Below, in pieces: positions 56,111 through 64,000 of a stretch of 64,000 nucleotides of DNA. A program made the position numbers and the translations under genes. Source of the stretch: Alkalihalobacillus sp. LMS39 (GTDB lineage Bacteria; Bacillota; Bacilli; Bacillales; Bacillaceae_F); NCBI RefSeq assembly GCF_022812285.1, contig NZ_CP093300.1:1674001-1738000 (forward strand). The letters run 5' to 3'. How positions within the stretch are numbered: position 1 is the stretch's first letter; each line of letters begins with the position of its first letter. The notes under the pieces are model-generated. The model was not told the origin of the DNA. It did no database searches and saw nothing but the letters and a program-made list of their open reading frames with translations.

Positions 56111-56191
56111 GTCAAAAGACTTAGGCGGGAAAATGTAGATTTAGGAGTTTTTCTGATAGTATAATAGAGAAGACAGGAGGTAATACACACA

Positions 56192-56776
56192 ATGGAATTT
56201 CAAACTCGGTCTTTGCAAAGACAGAAGCTAAAACGAAAAAATCGGATTCTTAACGTTTCCATTACGATTCTTCTTCTTCTTATAATAGTATTTTCATATC
56301 AACTTTTCTTTAAGGGTGAACGAAACCAAGATGTGATAGCAGACTATGAAGAGAGTGAAGGAGGAGGAAATGAAACGGAAAATCAAGTGCAGGATGATAG
56401 GAATGACCAAGACCTTACTGTAGACGAAGAAGCTAGTGAAGATGAGGATAATGAAGAAACAGAAGAACGGACCGATGAAGATTGGGAACCGATAGGAACA
56501 GCACAACAAGATAATGGTCAATTTGAAGCGGATTTTTCAAAGGGCAGCGTGAACTGGAATGAAATGACACAGGCCCTGCAGTATGCTACTGGGTTATCAG
56601 ACGATGAAATGGAAATTTGGTGGCTAGGAAATGGTGGCAATCTTCAAAGTGCTGTTGGGATTGTAAGTACGTTTGAAAATAAAAATACACCTTATGAAGT
56701 TCGCCTTGAATGGGTGACAAATGAAGGCTGGCAACCGGTATCTGTTGAACAACTTAGCAGCAATCCACGCCAATAA
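56192..56776 (+). CDS. yrrS: DUF1510 protein YrrS
   Basis: A 194-residue protein with a basic N-terminus, one membrane helix (about residues 21-42), a long acidic, low-complexity linker (residues about 50-105, Glu/Asp/Asn rich) and a C-terminal DUF1510 domain (WNEMTQALQYATGLSDDEMEIWWLGN, shortened, then QSAVGIVSTFENKN). In B. subtilis yrrS follows the pbpI gene and the protein is membrane-bound; its role is unknown. ATG 56192 follows ACAGGAGGTAA. Confidence 0.9.
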   Translation: MEFQTRSLQRQKLKRKNRILNVSITILLLLIIVFSYQLFFKGERNQDVIADYEESEGGGNETENQVQDDRNDQDLTVDEEASEDEDNEETEERTDEDWEPIGTAQQDNGQFEADFSKGSVNWNEMTQALQYATGLSDDEMEIWWLGNGGNLQSAVGIVSTFENKNTPYEVRLEWVTNEGWQPVSVEQLSSNPRQ

Positions 56777-56784
56777 ATAAAGAA

Positions 56785-56811
56785 GATGACCGCAAATGAT
56801 GCGGTCATTTT
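56785..56811. terminator. Terminator between yrrS and yrzA
   Basis: GATGACCGC (56785-56793) pairs with GCGGTCATT (56801-56809), then TTT. It lies between convergent genes and may serve both. Confidence 0.7.
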
Positions 56812-57008
56812 GCTTTGAAATGAACAACAGCACTATACAAGGTGGAGCCTGTTTGTGGATGGATGTGGACGTGGTGGTGAATGGAATGGACGTGAAGCAA
56901 CAATACTTTATTGTTTTCGATTTGTTCATTAATTTGTTGTTCAAGTTTGGCTATCGACTCAGCTTCAAAAAGTTCAATTTTATCATCAATACGTTCAAGG
57001 TTAAGCAA
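56805..57008 (-). CDS. yrzA: DUF2536 protein YrzA
   Basis: A 67-residue soluble protein with the family pattern IDDKIELFEAESIAKLEQQI, NEQIENNKVLLLHVH and the end LYSAVVHFKAK. TTG 57008 is used as start, with GGAGAG placed 7 bases before it. It matches YrzA of B. subtilis (located in the same yrrS-mtnN neighbourhood) and is convergent with yrrS. Function is unknown. Confidence 0.8.
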   Translation of the reverse strand: MLNLERIDDKIELFEAESIAKLEQQINEQIENNKVLLLHVHSIHHHVHIHPQTGSTLYSAVVHFKAK

Positions 57009-57138
57009 TGAAAATCTCTCCTTTCTTCCTTAACATACCAGAAAAAGAAAAGAAGTGAAAACAATACGATATCGATGTATACTATAAGTTGGTATTGACA
57101 ACCTATAAAGAACAAAAATGGTAGGAAGGGTTGGTCTT

Positions 57139-57831
57139 GTGAAAATTGGTATCATTGGAGCAATGCAAGAAGAAGTTGAATTATTAAAAAGCAAAATTGA
57201 CAATCGGGAAGACAACACGATAGCTGGATGTGAATTTCATAGTGGACAAATAGACGGTGTCGAAGTAGTCTTGTTAAAATCAGGTATTGGGAAAGTGAAT
57301 GCTGCAGTAGGAACGACACTACTCATTCAACTTTATAAACCAGATGTTATTATTAATACAGGCTCTGCTGGTGGATTTAATGAAGAACTGAAAGTAGGGG
57401 ACTTAGTCATCTCTACTGAGGTTCGCTATAACGACGTAGATGCAACGGTATTTGGTTATGAATTTGGTCAAGTTCCGCAAATGCCAGCTTATTATCAACC
57501 AGATGAAAAATTAGTGGCAGTCGCAGAGGAAAGTTCAAAAACGGTCGGTATTCATTCTGCTAAAGGGTTAATTGTTTCTGGAGATTCGTTTATGAGTGAT
57601 CATGCTGTTGTTGAGTCGTTAAAGCAAAGGTTTCAACAACCTCAATGTGCGGAAATGGAAGCTGGGGCGATTGCGCAAGTTTGTCACCAATTTAGTTGTC
57701 CTTTTGTCATTATTCGTTCACTTTCTGATATTGCGGGATCTGATGCGAAAGTATCCTACGATCAATTTTTAGAAACAGCATCTGTGAATTCGGCTAAGCT
57801 TGTATTATCCATGGTGGAAAAAGTAGGGTAG
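57139..57831 (+). CDS. mtnN: 5'-methylthioadenosine/S-adenosylhomocysteine nucleosidase MtnN
   Basis: MtnN cleaves methylthioadenosine and S-adenosylhomocysteine, recycling SAM by-products. The 230-residue protein has [14 protein letters not shown] at the N-terminus (catalytic Glu), [18 protein letters not shown] and [16 protein letters not shown], the last with the substrate-binding MEGA-like block and the active-site Asp in [15 protein letters not shown] 57139 follows GGAAGGG; an upstream ATG would be too far from it. The yrrT and mccAB genes found around mtnN in B. subtilis are missing here. Confidence 0.95.
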   Translation: MKIGIIGAMQEEVELLKSKIDNREDNTIAGCEFHSGQIDGVEVVLLKSGIGKVNAAVGTTLLIQLYKPDVIINTGSAGGFNEELKVGDLVISTEVRYNDVDATVFGYEFGQVPQMPAYYQPDEKLVAVAEESSKTVGIHSAKGLIVSGDSFMSDHAVVESLKQRFQQPQCAEMEAGAIAQVCHQFSCPFVIIRSLSDIAGSDAKVSYDQFLETASVNSAKLVLSMVEKVG

Positions 57832-57927
57832 CCGTTACCCTTCTTTTCCATTTCTCCCTCTGATTCCATACTTCTAATCTAGTATAGCCATGCTACAATA
57901 GGAGATGGATATAGGAGGATGATAGAA

Positions 57928-58173
57928 ATGGATGAAAAACAAATAAAAACATTAAAAGACAAAGTTGAAGATTATCGTCGGTTTGCCTATATTCTTTTAT
58001 CATTAGGGATTTTCCTTTTTATAGGCATATTAATTCCAAATGACAGTGGAACAGCGATTGAACCAAGTCATTTTATTATTGCGGTCTTTATAATGCTTGG
58101 GGCATCAATCTTCTTTCATCGAAAAGCAACATATTATCAAAAACTTGTAAATAATGATGGCGAAATAGAATAA
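57928..58173 (+). CDS. yrhC: YrhC-like membrane protein
   Basis: An 81-residue protein with two membrane helices (about residues 19-38 and 48-66) and the family N-terminus LKDKVEDYRRFAYILLSLGIFLFIG. It matches YrhC, which lies downstream of mtnN-mccAB in B. subtilis; the neighbours in between are absent here. ATG 57928 is preceded by ATAGGAGG at proper spacing. No function is known. Confidence 0.83.
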   Translation: MDEKQIKTLKDKVEDYRRFAYILLSLGIFLFIGILIPNDSGTAIEPSHFIIAVFIMLGASIFFHRKATYYQKLVNNDGEIE

Positions 58174-58175
58174 GA

Positions 58176-58313
58176 AGAAATAAGAAAAACGCGGGAGCGT
58201 CTTATCGTTTAAGAGAAGTGCACCCCTGCCCGCTTTTGAAACGTGCAGGTGCGCAGCCTTCGCCTTCTTGGATACAGCTTTCAAAGCTTCACCGCTATAC
58301 TAAAACTTTCTTA
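58176..58313 (-). repeat. Dispersed modular repeat, inverted copy
   Basis: The complement carries the same blocks as the copy at 16597: AAAGTTTTAGTATAGCGGTG, AAGCTTTGAAAGC, AGAAGGCGAAGGC, GCACCTGCACGTTTC, AAAAGCGGGCAGGGG and GACGCTCCCGCGTTTTTC. The middle GCACCTGC block is shared only with the copy at 16597. Confidence 0.8.
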
Positions 58314-58326
58314 CTTTCTAATCTTG

Positions 58327-58370
58327 AAAAAAAGGAGTTCCCCTTCGAAATGAAAGGGAACTCCTTTTTG
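58327..58370 (+). terminator. Terminator after yrhC
   Basis: AAAGGAGTTCCC (58331-58342) pairs with GGGAACTCCTTT (58356-58367), preceded by A8 and followed by TTG. Confidence 0.85.
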
Positions 58371-58461
58371 CCTGTCCGACAAAGTCTCGTAAAAAAGCGA
58401 GGACGTTAACAGGCTTGTATTTTTAGAGGTTTGTACGAACTAGCATTTCGTAGCTGCTAAG

Positions 58462-58599
58462 ATGGGCTGTGATTGTGGTGCAATAAACTGTTTATATTTC
58501 CAGAGAGAAAAGAGATTGTCGCTGTTAGGTAAAAAGAAGAACGTTAAAGAGGGGGGAGAACAGTCGATGGAAGTAAAGAAGTGTTTCCGAAGCGAATGA
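58462..58599 (+). CDS. Putative small ORF (45 residues, or 10 residues from an internal start)
   Basis: A short frame opens at ATG 58462 (MGCDCGAINC...) and ends at 58599. No ribosome site precedes 58462, but an internal ATG at 58567 has an excellent GAGGGGGGAG site and would give the ten-residue peptide MEVKKCFRSE. The stop is inside the hairpin of the terminator at 58587. No family is recognised. Real translation is uncertain. Confidence 0.3.
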   Translation: MGCDCGAINCLYFQREKRLSLLGKKKNVKEGGEQSMEVKKCFRSE

Positions 58600-58636
58600 G
58601 ATGTAAAAATTCTCATTCCTTCGGTTTTTATGTTTG
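58587..58636 (+). terminator. Plus-strand terminator with no obvious large gene upstream
   Basis: CCGAAGCGAATGAGA (58587-58601) pairs with TCTCATTCCTTCGG (58611-58624), followed by TTTTTATG on the plus side only. Confidence 0.75.
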
Positions 58637-58639
58637 TTA

Positions 58640-59269
58640 TCATTCTTTTGTTTCCGCTTCTTTTATCGTTTGTAGAAAATGATGAAGAATTCGAGCAGTT
58701 AGGCCCCATATGACATGCTCGTCATAATAATAGAAAAGTTCAGTAAAGGTATGTGTTCGCTTATTGTACTTTGATTGGTTTGCAATTTTTTCAATAGGAA
58801 AATGCTCACCAAGTTCAAAATGAATGTTTGTTTCAAATGTTTCGGGCTCCATTTCTAAAAGTGTTGAAAGTGGAACAGTAAAGACAGAATCGACTTCTGC
58901 TGGATTAGGTGAAAGAGTGGCGCTCTTTTTGATTTCACCTAAGTAAGGATATATAATCCCTCGAAATGGGGTGACAAGGATATCTAATGGCGCAATGACT
59001 TCTATATCTTGGGATTGTATGCCTAACTCCTCACATAATTCCCTTTTCGCGGTATCGGCATAGGAAAGGTCTCTCTTGTCTACTTTCCCTCCTGGAAAGC
59101 AAATTTCACCAGGCTGACTTTGTAATGTAAACGCACGCACTTCAAACAAAATGTGAGCATCACCATGTTGTTCAATAAGAGGAAGCATTACTGCAGACTT
59201 CATGACGTCTTTGCTACCTAAAATGGTCGCGGTACGAGAATGGAATTGGCGCTTAAGTTTATCGATCAA
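58640..59269 (-). CDS. Nudix hydrolase, CoA pyrophosphatase-like
   Basis: A 209-residue Nudix protein with the box GGKVDKRDLSYADTAKRELCEELGI (shortened here to GxxxxxD...REACEELGI type: RELCEELG) near residue 60, preceded by the CoA-pyrophosphatase signature VMLPLIEQHGDAHILFEVR and PGEICFPGGK. Such enzymes (E. coli YeaB/NudL type) hydrolyse CoA or its derivatives. ATG 59269 follows AAGGGGGATG. The C-terminal EVIWGLTARILHHF-like end is present. It is monocistronic, with a dispersed repeat upstream. Confidence 0.88.
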   Translation of the reverse strand: MIDKLKRQFHSRTATILGSKDVMKSAVMLPLIEQHGDAHILFEVRAFTLQSQPGEICFPGGKVDKRDLSYADTAKRELCEELGIQSQDIEVIAPLDILVTPFRGIIYPYLGEIKKSATLSPNPAEVDSVFTVPLSTLLEMEPETFETNIHFELGEHFPIEKIANQSKYNKRTHTFTELFYYYDEHVIWGLTARILHHFLQTIKEAETKE

Positions 59270-59296
59270 AGTCTCATCCCCCTTGTTGTTTTTTTA

Positions 59297-59417
59297 AAAG
59301 ATAAGAAAACATAAAAGTATTGGTCTAGCAGTGAAGTTTTGAAAGCTTATTCTAGAAGAGCGAAGGCTCCGCACTTCGCCTGAAACGAAAAGACGCTCTC
59401 GCATTTTTCTTTATCAT
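59297..59417 (+). repeat. Dispersed modular repeat, compact copy
   Basis: Reads AGATAAGAAAACATAAAAG, TATTGGTCTAGCAGTGAAG, TTTTGAAAGCTTATTCTAGA, AGAGCGAAGGCTCCGCACTT and CGAAAAGACGCTCTCGCATT. Compared with the copy at 16597 it lacks the central GC-rich block. Confidence 0.8.
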
Positions 59418-59431
59418 AACAAACCCGGATA

Positions 59432-59469
59432 AAAAAGAAAAAGCTTTTGCCCAATCGGACAAAAGCTTG
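59432..59469 (-). terminator. Terminator after yuxL
   Basis: On the minus strand AAGCTTTTG (59468-59460) pairs with CAAAAGCTT (59449-59441), then TTTTCTTTTTT. Confidence 0.85.
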
Positions 59470-59473
59470 ATCG

Positions 59474-61456
59474 TTACATTTTTTTATTAAACCAATTGAC
59501 AAGATGTTCTAAACGTTCAAGGCGTAAATGTGGAGGGCCACTACGCGATAATTCGTGGTTTGATTCTGGGAATCGAACAAACATCGTATCTTTCTTTTGG
59601 TGTTTTAATGCAATATAGAGTTGCTCGGCTTGTTCAATTGGACAGCGATAATCATTTTCTCCATGTAATATAAGGAGTGGTGTTTCAATTTGTTTCACAT
59701 AACGAAGTGGAGAGTGGTACCAAAGTTTTTCAGGGTCTTCTAAGAAACAAGAACCAATTTCCCATTTTGTGAAGAAATATCCAATATCACTAACCCCATA
59801 AAAACTCGTCCAGTTTGAAATCGAACGTAATGTTGCAGCCGCTTTGAAACGGTTTGTATGTCCGACGATCCAGTTTGTCATAAATCCACCGTAACTTCCT
59901 CCTGTTACACCTAAGCGACTCTCATCGATAAAATCATATTGTTCAAGAACATAATCCACAGATGCCATTAAATCTTCATAATCCATTCCGCCATAATCCC
60001 CACGACAAGCATCAACGAATTTTTGACCATAGCCGTGACTTCCACGAGGGTTCATAAACAAAACGGCATATCCTTGCGCAGCGAGTACTTGAAGCTCATG
60101 GAAAAATGAGTTAGCATACATCGCATGAGGCCCACCGTGGATTTCTAATATCATCGGATATTTTTTTCCTTCTTCAAATCCAATGGGTTTCATTAACCAC
60201 CCATGAATTTCCCAGCCGTCTTTTGAAGGAGCGGTGATTGGTTCAGGCAAGGATAAATCTACTTCTCTTAAAAAATCTTCGTTAACGTTTGTTAGGCGCT
60301 TCTTTCCTTTTTCTCCAATTGTTAAAGAGTACAAATCTCCAGGATTAGAAGGGTCACTAATCGCCAATACAGCAAGGTTTGATTGTACATGAACATCAAA
60401 GCCAAATACATGACCGACTTCATGATAAATTGCGGTAATCTCATTATTTAATTCAATTTGGTAAAGGCCTGTATTCCCATTTTCACTTGCGGTAAAGAAT
60501 AGGCGGTCGCCGTCTTTTGACCAAACTGGACCAGGGTTTGGATGTCCTGACCTTGCATCTGATATTGCTGCATCTCCAATGTGAACATCCCATGTTTTTG
60601 TAATGCATTCTTTTCGTTTTGTTTCGAGATTAATTAAATAAATTTGGTTAATCGTTGCACCAGAATATTCAAGTTCATGTCCAAAACATGCGATCGTTTT
60701 TCCATCAGGTGACCATGTTGGCTTATGGAACATTCCTTTTTCATTCGTTAGGAGTGTAAGTTCACCTGTTGAAACAGTGAGGGTAAAAATATCAGAAATG
60801 AGTTGATAATCGGAATCCTCAGTTCGATTGGCAGTAATCGCTAATTGCTCTCCATTTGGTGACCATGAACATGCTTGATGGTCAAAAGGGCCATATGTTA
60901 ATTGTTTGATTTCCTTAGTTTTTACATCGACAACAGCAAGATGTGTGTAAGTTTCATTTGCAAATCCTGCGGCATCTGATTTATAGCTTAGTCGGTTAAC
61001 GACCAATGGTTCACTTTTTTTCTTTTCTTGTTTCTTTTCCTCTTTATCTTCAATGCTGTCTTCGATTTTTAATGATGTTTGCACAGCGAGTTGTGACCCG
61101 TCAGGAGACCATATTGGATTGGAAGCACCGTTTTTGCAAAATGTTAGTTGTTGTGCTTCCCCTCCAGATGTTTGAATAAGCCAAACTTGAGGCTTCCCTG
61201 AACGGTTTGATATAAATGCAATGGAATTTCCATCTGGTGACCAACGAGGAGAATGGTCACGAACTTTTCCATATGTCCATTGTGTTAGTTTACCACTATG
61301 GAGGCATTGAATATATAAGTGGGATTGATACTCTTTTTCTTCATCAATCACTTGCTGAATTTGTGCCACCTTGGAACCACAAGGGGAAATTTGAGGTTCG
61401 CTTACGACTTTAATTTGACATAAATCATCGATCGCCATTGGACGTTTATTTAACAT
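59474..61456 (-). CDS. yuxL: S9 family acyl-peptidase YuxL
   Basis: A 660-residue prolyl-oligopeptidase family protein with an N-terminal beta-propeller (WD40-like PD40 repeats such as APSWSPDGKTIACFGH and PRWSPDGNSIAFISNRSG) and a C-terminal alpha/beta hydrolase domain. The catalytic triad is clear: Ser521 in TGGSYGGF, Asp602 in HGENDYRCP and His634 in ESNHELS. YuxL is a serine peptidase of the S9C group, acting on short acylated or unblocked peptides. The ATG at 61456 follows AGGAGGG. The Lrp regulator lies 12 bases upstream on the same strand. Confidence 0.93.
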   Translation of the reverse strand: MLNKRPMAIDDLCQIKVVSEPQISPCGSKVAQIQQVIDEEKEYQSHLYIQCLHSGKLTQWTYGKVRDHSPRWSPDGNSIAFISNRSGKPQVWLIQTSGGEAQQLTFCKNGASNPIWSPDGSQLAVQTSLKIEDSIEDKEEKKQEKKKSEPLVVNRLSYKSDAAGFANETYTHLAVVDVKTKEIKQLTYGPFDHQACSWSPNGEQLAITANRTEDSDYQLISDIFTLTVSTGELTLLTNEKGMFHKPTWSPDGKTIACFGHELEYSGATINQIYLINLETKRKECITKTWDVHIGDAAISDARSGHPNPGPVWSKDGDRLFFTASENGNTGLYQIELNNEITAIYHEVGHVFGFDVHVQSNLAVLAISDPSNPGDLYSLTIGEKGKKRLTNVNEDFLREVDLSLPEPITAPSKDGWEIHGWLMKPIGFEEGKKYPMILEIHGGPHAMYANSFFHELQVLAAQGYAVLFMNPRGSHGYGQKFVDACRGDYGGMDYEDLMASVDYVLEQYDFIDESRLGVTGGSYGGFMTNWIVGHTNRFKAAATLRSISNWTSFYGVSDIGYFFTKWEIGSCFLEDPEKLWYHSPLRYVKQIETPLLILHGENDYRCPIEQAEQLYIALKHQKKDTMFVRFPESNHELSRSGPPHLRLERLEHLVNWFNKKM

Positions 61457-61468
61457 ATGTATACCCTC

Positions 61469-61915
61469 CTAGGATAAATCAAAAGTATTTTTATTAATTT
61501 CAAGTTGAATGATGACATTGGATTTTGTAATTCCTGCTATTCCATTGATTTTTTTTATAAACTCTGTAAGTTCTTCGTATGTTTTCATATTTACTTGTAA
61601 TAACACTTGGTATTCTCCTGTAATTAAGGAAACATAACGGACTTCTTTATATTGTTTGACTTGGTCAACAATATTCGTAAGTTGATTTGAGGCAGCAGCT
61701 AATTGAATAATAGCAGCTACTTTCAGTCCTAATGATATAGGGTTTACAATTCCAACAACATCTATTATGCCAGTTTCCACTAAATTTTTATAGCGAGAAC
61801 GGACGGTTTTCTCAGTGACGTCAAGACGATTCGCGATTTCTGTAAAGGACATTCTACCGTCTTTTGAAAGAAGTTGGATAATTCCCCTATCAAGACTATC
61901 AATATTCCCTTTCAA
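61469..61915 (-). CDS. Lrp/AsnC family transcriptional regulator
   Basis: A 148-residue regulator with an N-terminal winged helix (LDRGIIQLLSKDGRMSFTEIA, shortened, and LDVTEKTVRSRYKNLVETGII) and a C-terminal RAM/ACT ligand-binding domain (VAAIIQLAAASN, YVSLITGEYQVLLQV). TTG 61915 is preferred because AGGAGG is then 7 bases away. It shares a transcript with yuxL, so peptide or amino-acid responsive control of the peptidase is plausible. The ligand is unknown. Confidence 0.88.
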   Translation of the reverse strand: MKGNIDSLDRGIIQLLSKDGRMSFTEIANRLDVTEKTVRSRYKNLVETGIIDVVGIVNPISLGLKVAAIIQLAAASNQLTNIVDQVKQYKEVRYVSLITGEYQVLLQVNMKTYEELTEFIKKINGIAGITKSNVIIQLEINKNTFDLS

Positions 61916-62161
61916 TGACAAACCTCCTATTTTAGGAAAAAATTTTGAAAAAAACAGACTATTTAAGTTACTTATTATAGAAATGGGGTATTAATTCCTG
62001 CCGAATACACAAAAAATATGACGGAATTCTGGTAGTAAGTTTAGTATATTGAAAATAGAGAAAAAACTCAATACTGTAAAAAGTTGTGATAAAATCGAAT
62101 CATGAATAATTAATCATAATAGGAGATTTTTAGTAGATGTGAGAGGAAAGAGGGTTAGCCA

Positions 62162-62833
62162 ATGGATATGATAAGAGTATTAATTGCAGATGACCAAACA
62201 TTAATGCGAGAAGGGTTACGGACGATAATCGATTTGGAAGATGATATGGAAGTCGTGGCCACCGCACAAGATGGATTAGATGCGATCGAAAAAGTGGAGC
62301 AGTTTGAACCGACACTCGTTTTAATGGATATACAAATGCCAAAAATGAATGGCATTGAAAGTTTAATAGAAATTAAAAAGCGTTATTCCCATATATGTGT
62401 TCTTATTTTAACGACGTTTGCTGAAGATGACTATATTGTAGAAGGACTTGCCAATGGTGTTGATGGTTTTCTATTAAAAGATATGAATTATGACCAATTA
62501 ATTGCATCCATCAGAGATGCAGCAAACGGACAATTGATGATTCCTAATATTGTAGCAAGAAAATTAGCAGAACGTTTATCTAATTTCAACTCTATGTGGG
62601 AACAAGAAATCAGTGTTGTTAAGTTACAAAAGCACGGTGTTCATTTTTCAGAAAGAGAACGTGAAGTTGCCTCTCTTATTGCAAAAGGATTAAGTAACAA
62701 AAAAATCGCGGAAGAGTTATTTATTAGTGAAGGTACGGTGAAAAACTACATAAGTGAGATTTATAGTAAGCTTGGTGTAAAAGACCGTGCGAAGGCAATC
62801 ATATACTTAAACAAATTAGGAATTAATTCATGA
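62162..62833 (+). CDS. NarL/LuxR family response regulator
   Basis: A 223-residue two-component regulator: N-terminal receiver domain (IADDQTLMREGL; phosphoacceptor Asp56 in VLMDIQMP; LTTFAEDDY; LLKDMNYDQLI) and a C-terminal LuxR-type helix-turn-helix (FSEREREVASLIAKGLSNKKIAEELFISEGTVKNYISEIYSKLGVKDRAKA, shortened: GLSNKKIAEELFISEGTVK). ATG 62162 follows AAAGAGGGTTAG. It lies 100 bases before the kinase-like gene, which suggests it is the output partner of that protein. The DNA target is unknown. Confidence 0.92.
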   Translation: MDMIRVLIADDQTLMREGLRTIIDLEDDMEVVATAQDGLDAIEKVEQFEPTLVLMDIQMPKMNGIESLIEIKKRYSHICVLILTTFAEDDYIVEGLANGVDGFLLKDMNYDQLIASIRDAANGQLMIPNIVARKLAERLSNFNSMWEQEISVVKLQKHGVHFSEREREVASLIAKGLSNKKIAEELFISEGTVKNYISEIYSKLGVKDRAKAIIYLNKLGINS

Positions 62834-62935
62834 CAATCGTATGACTTCCTTCACTAATCGTTATGACTTGTTATTCGTTATAATAAATAAATTAGATATG
62901 AACCTATATATCTTATGGGTGTGGGAGTGGTAAAG

Positions 62936-64000
62936 ATGATTTCAGGTTATAAATATATTGAGACCATCCATAAAGGTCCTGATATCGTTTTATATAGAGC
63001 AAAATCAGTAACGACAAATGAAAAAGTAATTATTAAATCGTCATTACTAGAACACCCGACGTTTGAACAAGTAGAGGAATTTAAGCGTGAAACAGATTGG
63101 GGATTAACATTATCTCAACAGCCAACACTTAAATTTACATACTGTACAGATGATACTGTAGCCAAAACCCCTTTTTTAGTAACGGATGATTGTCCTGTTA
63201 TCCCATTAGCCGAGTATATGAAACGGACTGCTCCCACTGTCGATGAACTTCTCCTTATTATTTATAATATTATAAAGGTTCTTGGGACGATCCATCAGCA
63301 AAGAGTCGTGCATCATCATATTAATCCAACTTCTATTTTTATCATACCGGAGACGAAAGAAGTTCTCCTTTCTGACTTTCGATTTTCTACTTTATTTTCA
63401 AATACATTATCACAAACAAAAGCGAAACGATTATTAGAGCAAGCCGCTCCTTATTTATCGCCTGAACAAACAGGGAGAATGGGTAAGGGTGTCGATTATC
63501 GAACGGATTTTTATTCACTTGGTGTGACATTATATGAATTGGTTACAGGAACGAATCCATACCAAGGAAGTGATTATCTTGATTGGGTCCATGCTCATAT
63601 CGGAAAACAACCGGTAGAGCCAGCTCAAATGTCATCGGTAATTCCTAAACCATTATCGATGATTATCTTAAAGCTGCTATCAAAAAGTGCGGATGACCGA
63701 TACCAAAGTGTTTTTGGTTTACTTGAAGATATAAAAAAATGTATTGCCTCCCTTGAAAAAGGAACGATTGAACTATTTGAACTTGGTGAACAGGACCGTT
63801 CAACGGACTTAGCTTTTTCTCGAGTTCATTTTGTTGGCAGAGAGAAAGAAAAAACGTTGATGAAAAAAGCATTGGAACGGATTTCTTACGGGGATGCTGA
63901 AGTTGTACTCGTTTCGGGACCTACAGGTGTTGGAAAAACCTCTTTAGTCGATGCCTGTTTTACTGAAACAGGCCATCATGTGATGATTTCCGGAAAGTTT
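62936..64000 (+). CDS. Multidomain protein kinase-like/AAA ATPase protein, 5' part (continues past window)
   Basis: The frame starts at ATG 62936 after GGGAGTGG and is still open at the window end (355 codons). Residues 1-260 resemble a Ser/Thr protein kinase domain: Lys34 in KVIIK, HHHINPTSI at 126-134 where HRDxKPxN is expected, SDFRFS (Asp147) where DFG is expected, then APYLSPEQTGRMGKGVDYRTDFYSLGVTLYELVTG (shortened). Next comes an AAA-type P-loop GPTGVGKT at 328-335. This layout is typical of proteins that also carry GAF and histidine-kinase domains further on, but those lie outside. The catalytic-Asp replacement suggests a pseudokinase. Confidence 0.85.
   Translation, partial: MISGYKYIETIHKGPDIVLYRAKSVTTNEKVIIKSSLLEHPTFEQVEEFKRETDWGLTLSQQPTLKFTYCTDDTVAKTPFLVTDDCPVIPLAEYMKRTAPTVDELLLIIYNIIKVLGTIHQQRVVHHHINPTSIFIIPETKEVLLSDFRFSTLFSNTLSQTKAKRLLEQAAPYLSPEQTGRMGKGVDYRTDFYSLGVTLYELVTGTNPYQGSDYLDWVHAHIGKQPVEPAQMSSVIPKPLSMIILKLLSKSADDRYQSVFGLLEDIKKCIASLEKGTIELFELGEQDRSTDLAFSRVHFVGREKEKTLMKKALERISYGDAEVVLVSGPTGVGKTSLVDACFTETGHHVMISGKF

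Noticed and set aside
58440-58709. 89-codon minus-strand frame overlapping the end of the Nudix gene
   Set aside because: No ribosome site, low-complexity composition, and overlap with a conserved gene and a terminator.

Overview
The window is a chromosomal stretch from a low-GC, endospore-forming member of the Bacillaceae. The evidence is gene order: it follows, with gaps and insertions, the Bacillus subtilis block ruvB-queA-tgt-yrbF(yajC)-yrzE-yrbG-spoVB-comN-secDF-yrvD-recJ-apt-relA-dtd, then hisS-aspS-6S RNA-tcdA-rarA-cymR-yrvO-mnmA-yrrB-recD2-yrrD-yrrI-alaS-ireB-ruvX-yrzB-mltG-trmR-trhP1-trhP2-udk-greA and yrrS-yrzA-mtnN-yrhC. Sporulation genes (spoVB, an rsfA-type regulator), T-boxes, M-boxes, an S-box, ATG/GTG/TTG starts with strong Shine-Dalgarno sites and sigma-A promoters all fit. 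A haloalkaliphilic Bacillus relative is plausible but is not proved by the sequence. No rRNA, tRNA, insertion sequence, prophage or CRISPR array was seen. Layout: 1-3.7 kb, end of ruvB (cut by the window edge), a small membrane protein, queuosine tRNA genes and yajC. 3.7-10 kb, membrane proteins, spoVB, a DUF368 lipid-carrier translocase candidate and comN. 10-19.6 kb, separate secD and secF, a CDF metal exporter, a LapA-domain protein, recJ, apt, relA and dtd. 19.8-24 kb, a minus-strand magnesium cluster (mgtE, mgtC-like, mgtE) under two M-box riboswitches. 24-29.3 kb, T-box-controlled hisS-aspS and S-box-controlled hom. 29.6-41 kb, 6S RNA, tcdA, an RsfA-like regulator, rarA, a YczE-type protein, cymR, cysteine desulfurase, mnmA, TPR, recD2 and small genes. 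41-52 kb, yrrI, T-box alaS, ireB, ruvX, yrzB, mltG, the 5-methoxyuridine tRNA genes, udk and greA. 52-58 kb, an alcohol dehydrogenase, a GntR-ABC operon, yrrS, yrzA, mtnN and yrhC. 58-64 kb, a Nudix hydrolase, an Lrp-yuxL pair and, at the right edge, a NarL-type response regulator followed by the start of a large kinase-like/ATPase protein that runs off the window. Most protein genes are conserved housekeeping genes working in translation (tRNA modification, aminoacylation), recombination and repair, secretion and the stringent response. The less ordinary content is mainly non-coding or at the right edge: two related arrays of four 15-bp quasi-palindromes, a modular dispersed repeat seen at five places, an exact 7 x 52-bp tandem hairpin array upstream of mltG, a four-segment leader that can fold over the DUF421 start codon, a small leader ORF between an M-box and mgtE, a probable short transcript between two terminators near 58.5 kb, and a multidomain kinase-like protein whose catalytic HRD aspartate is replaced.
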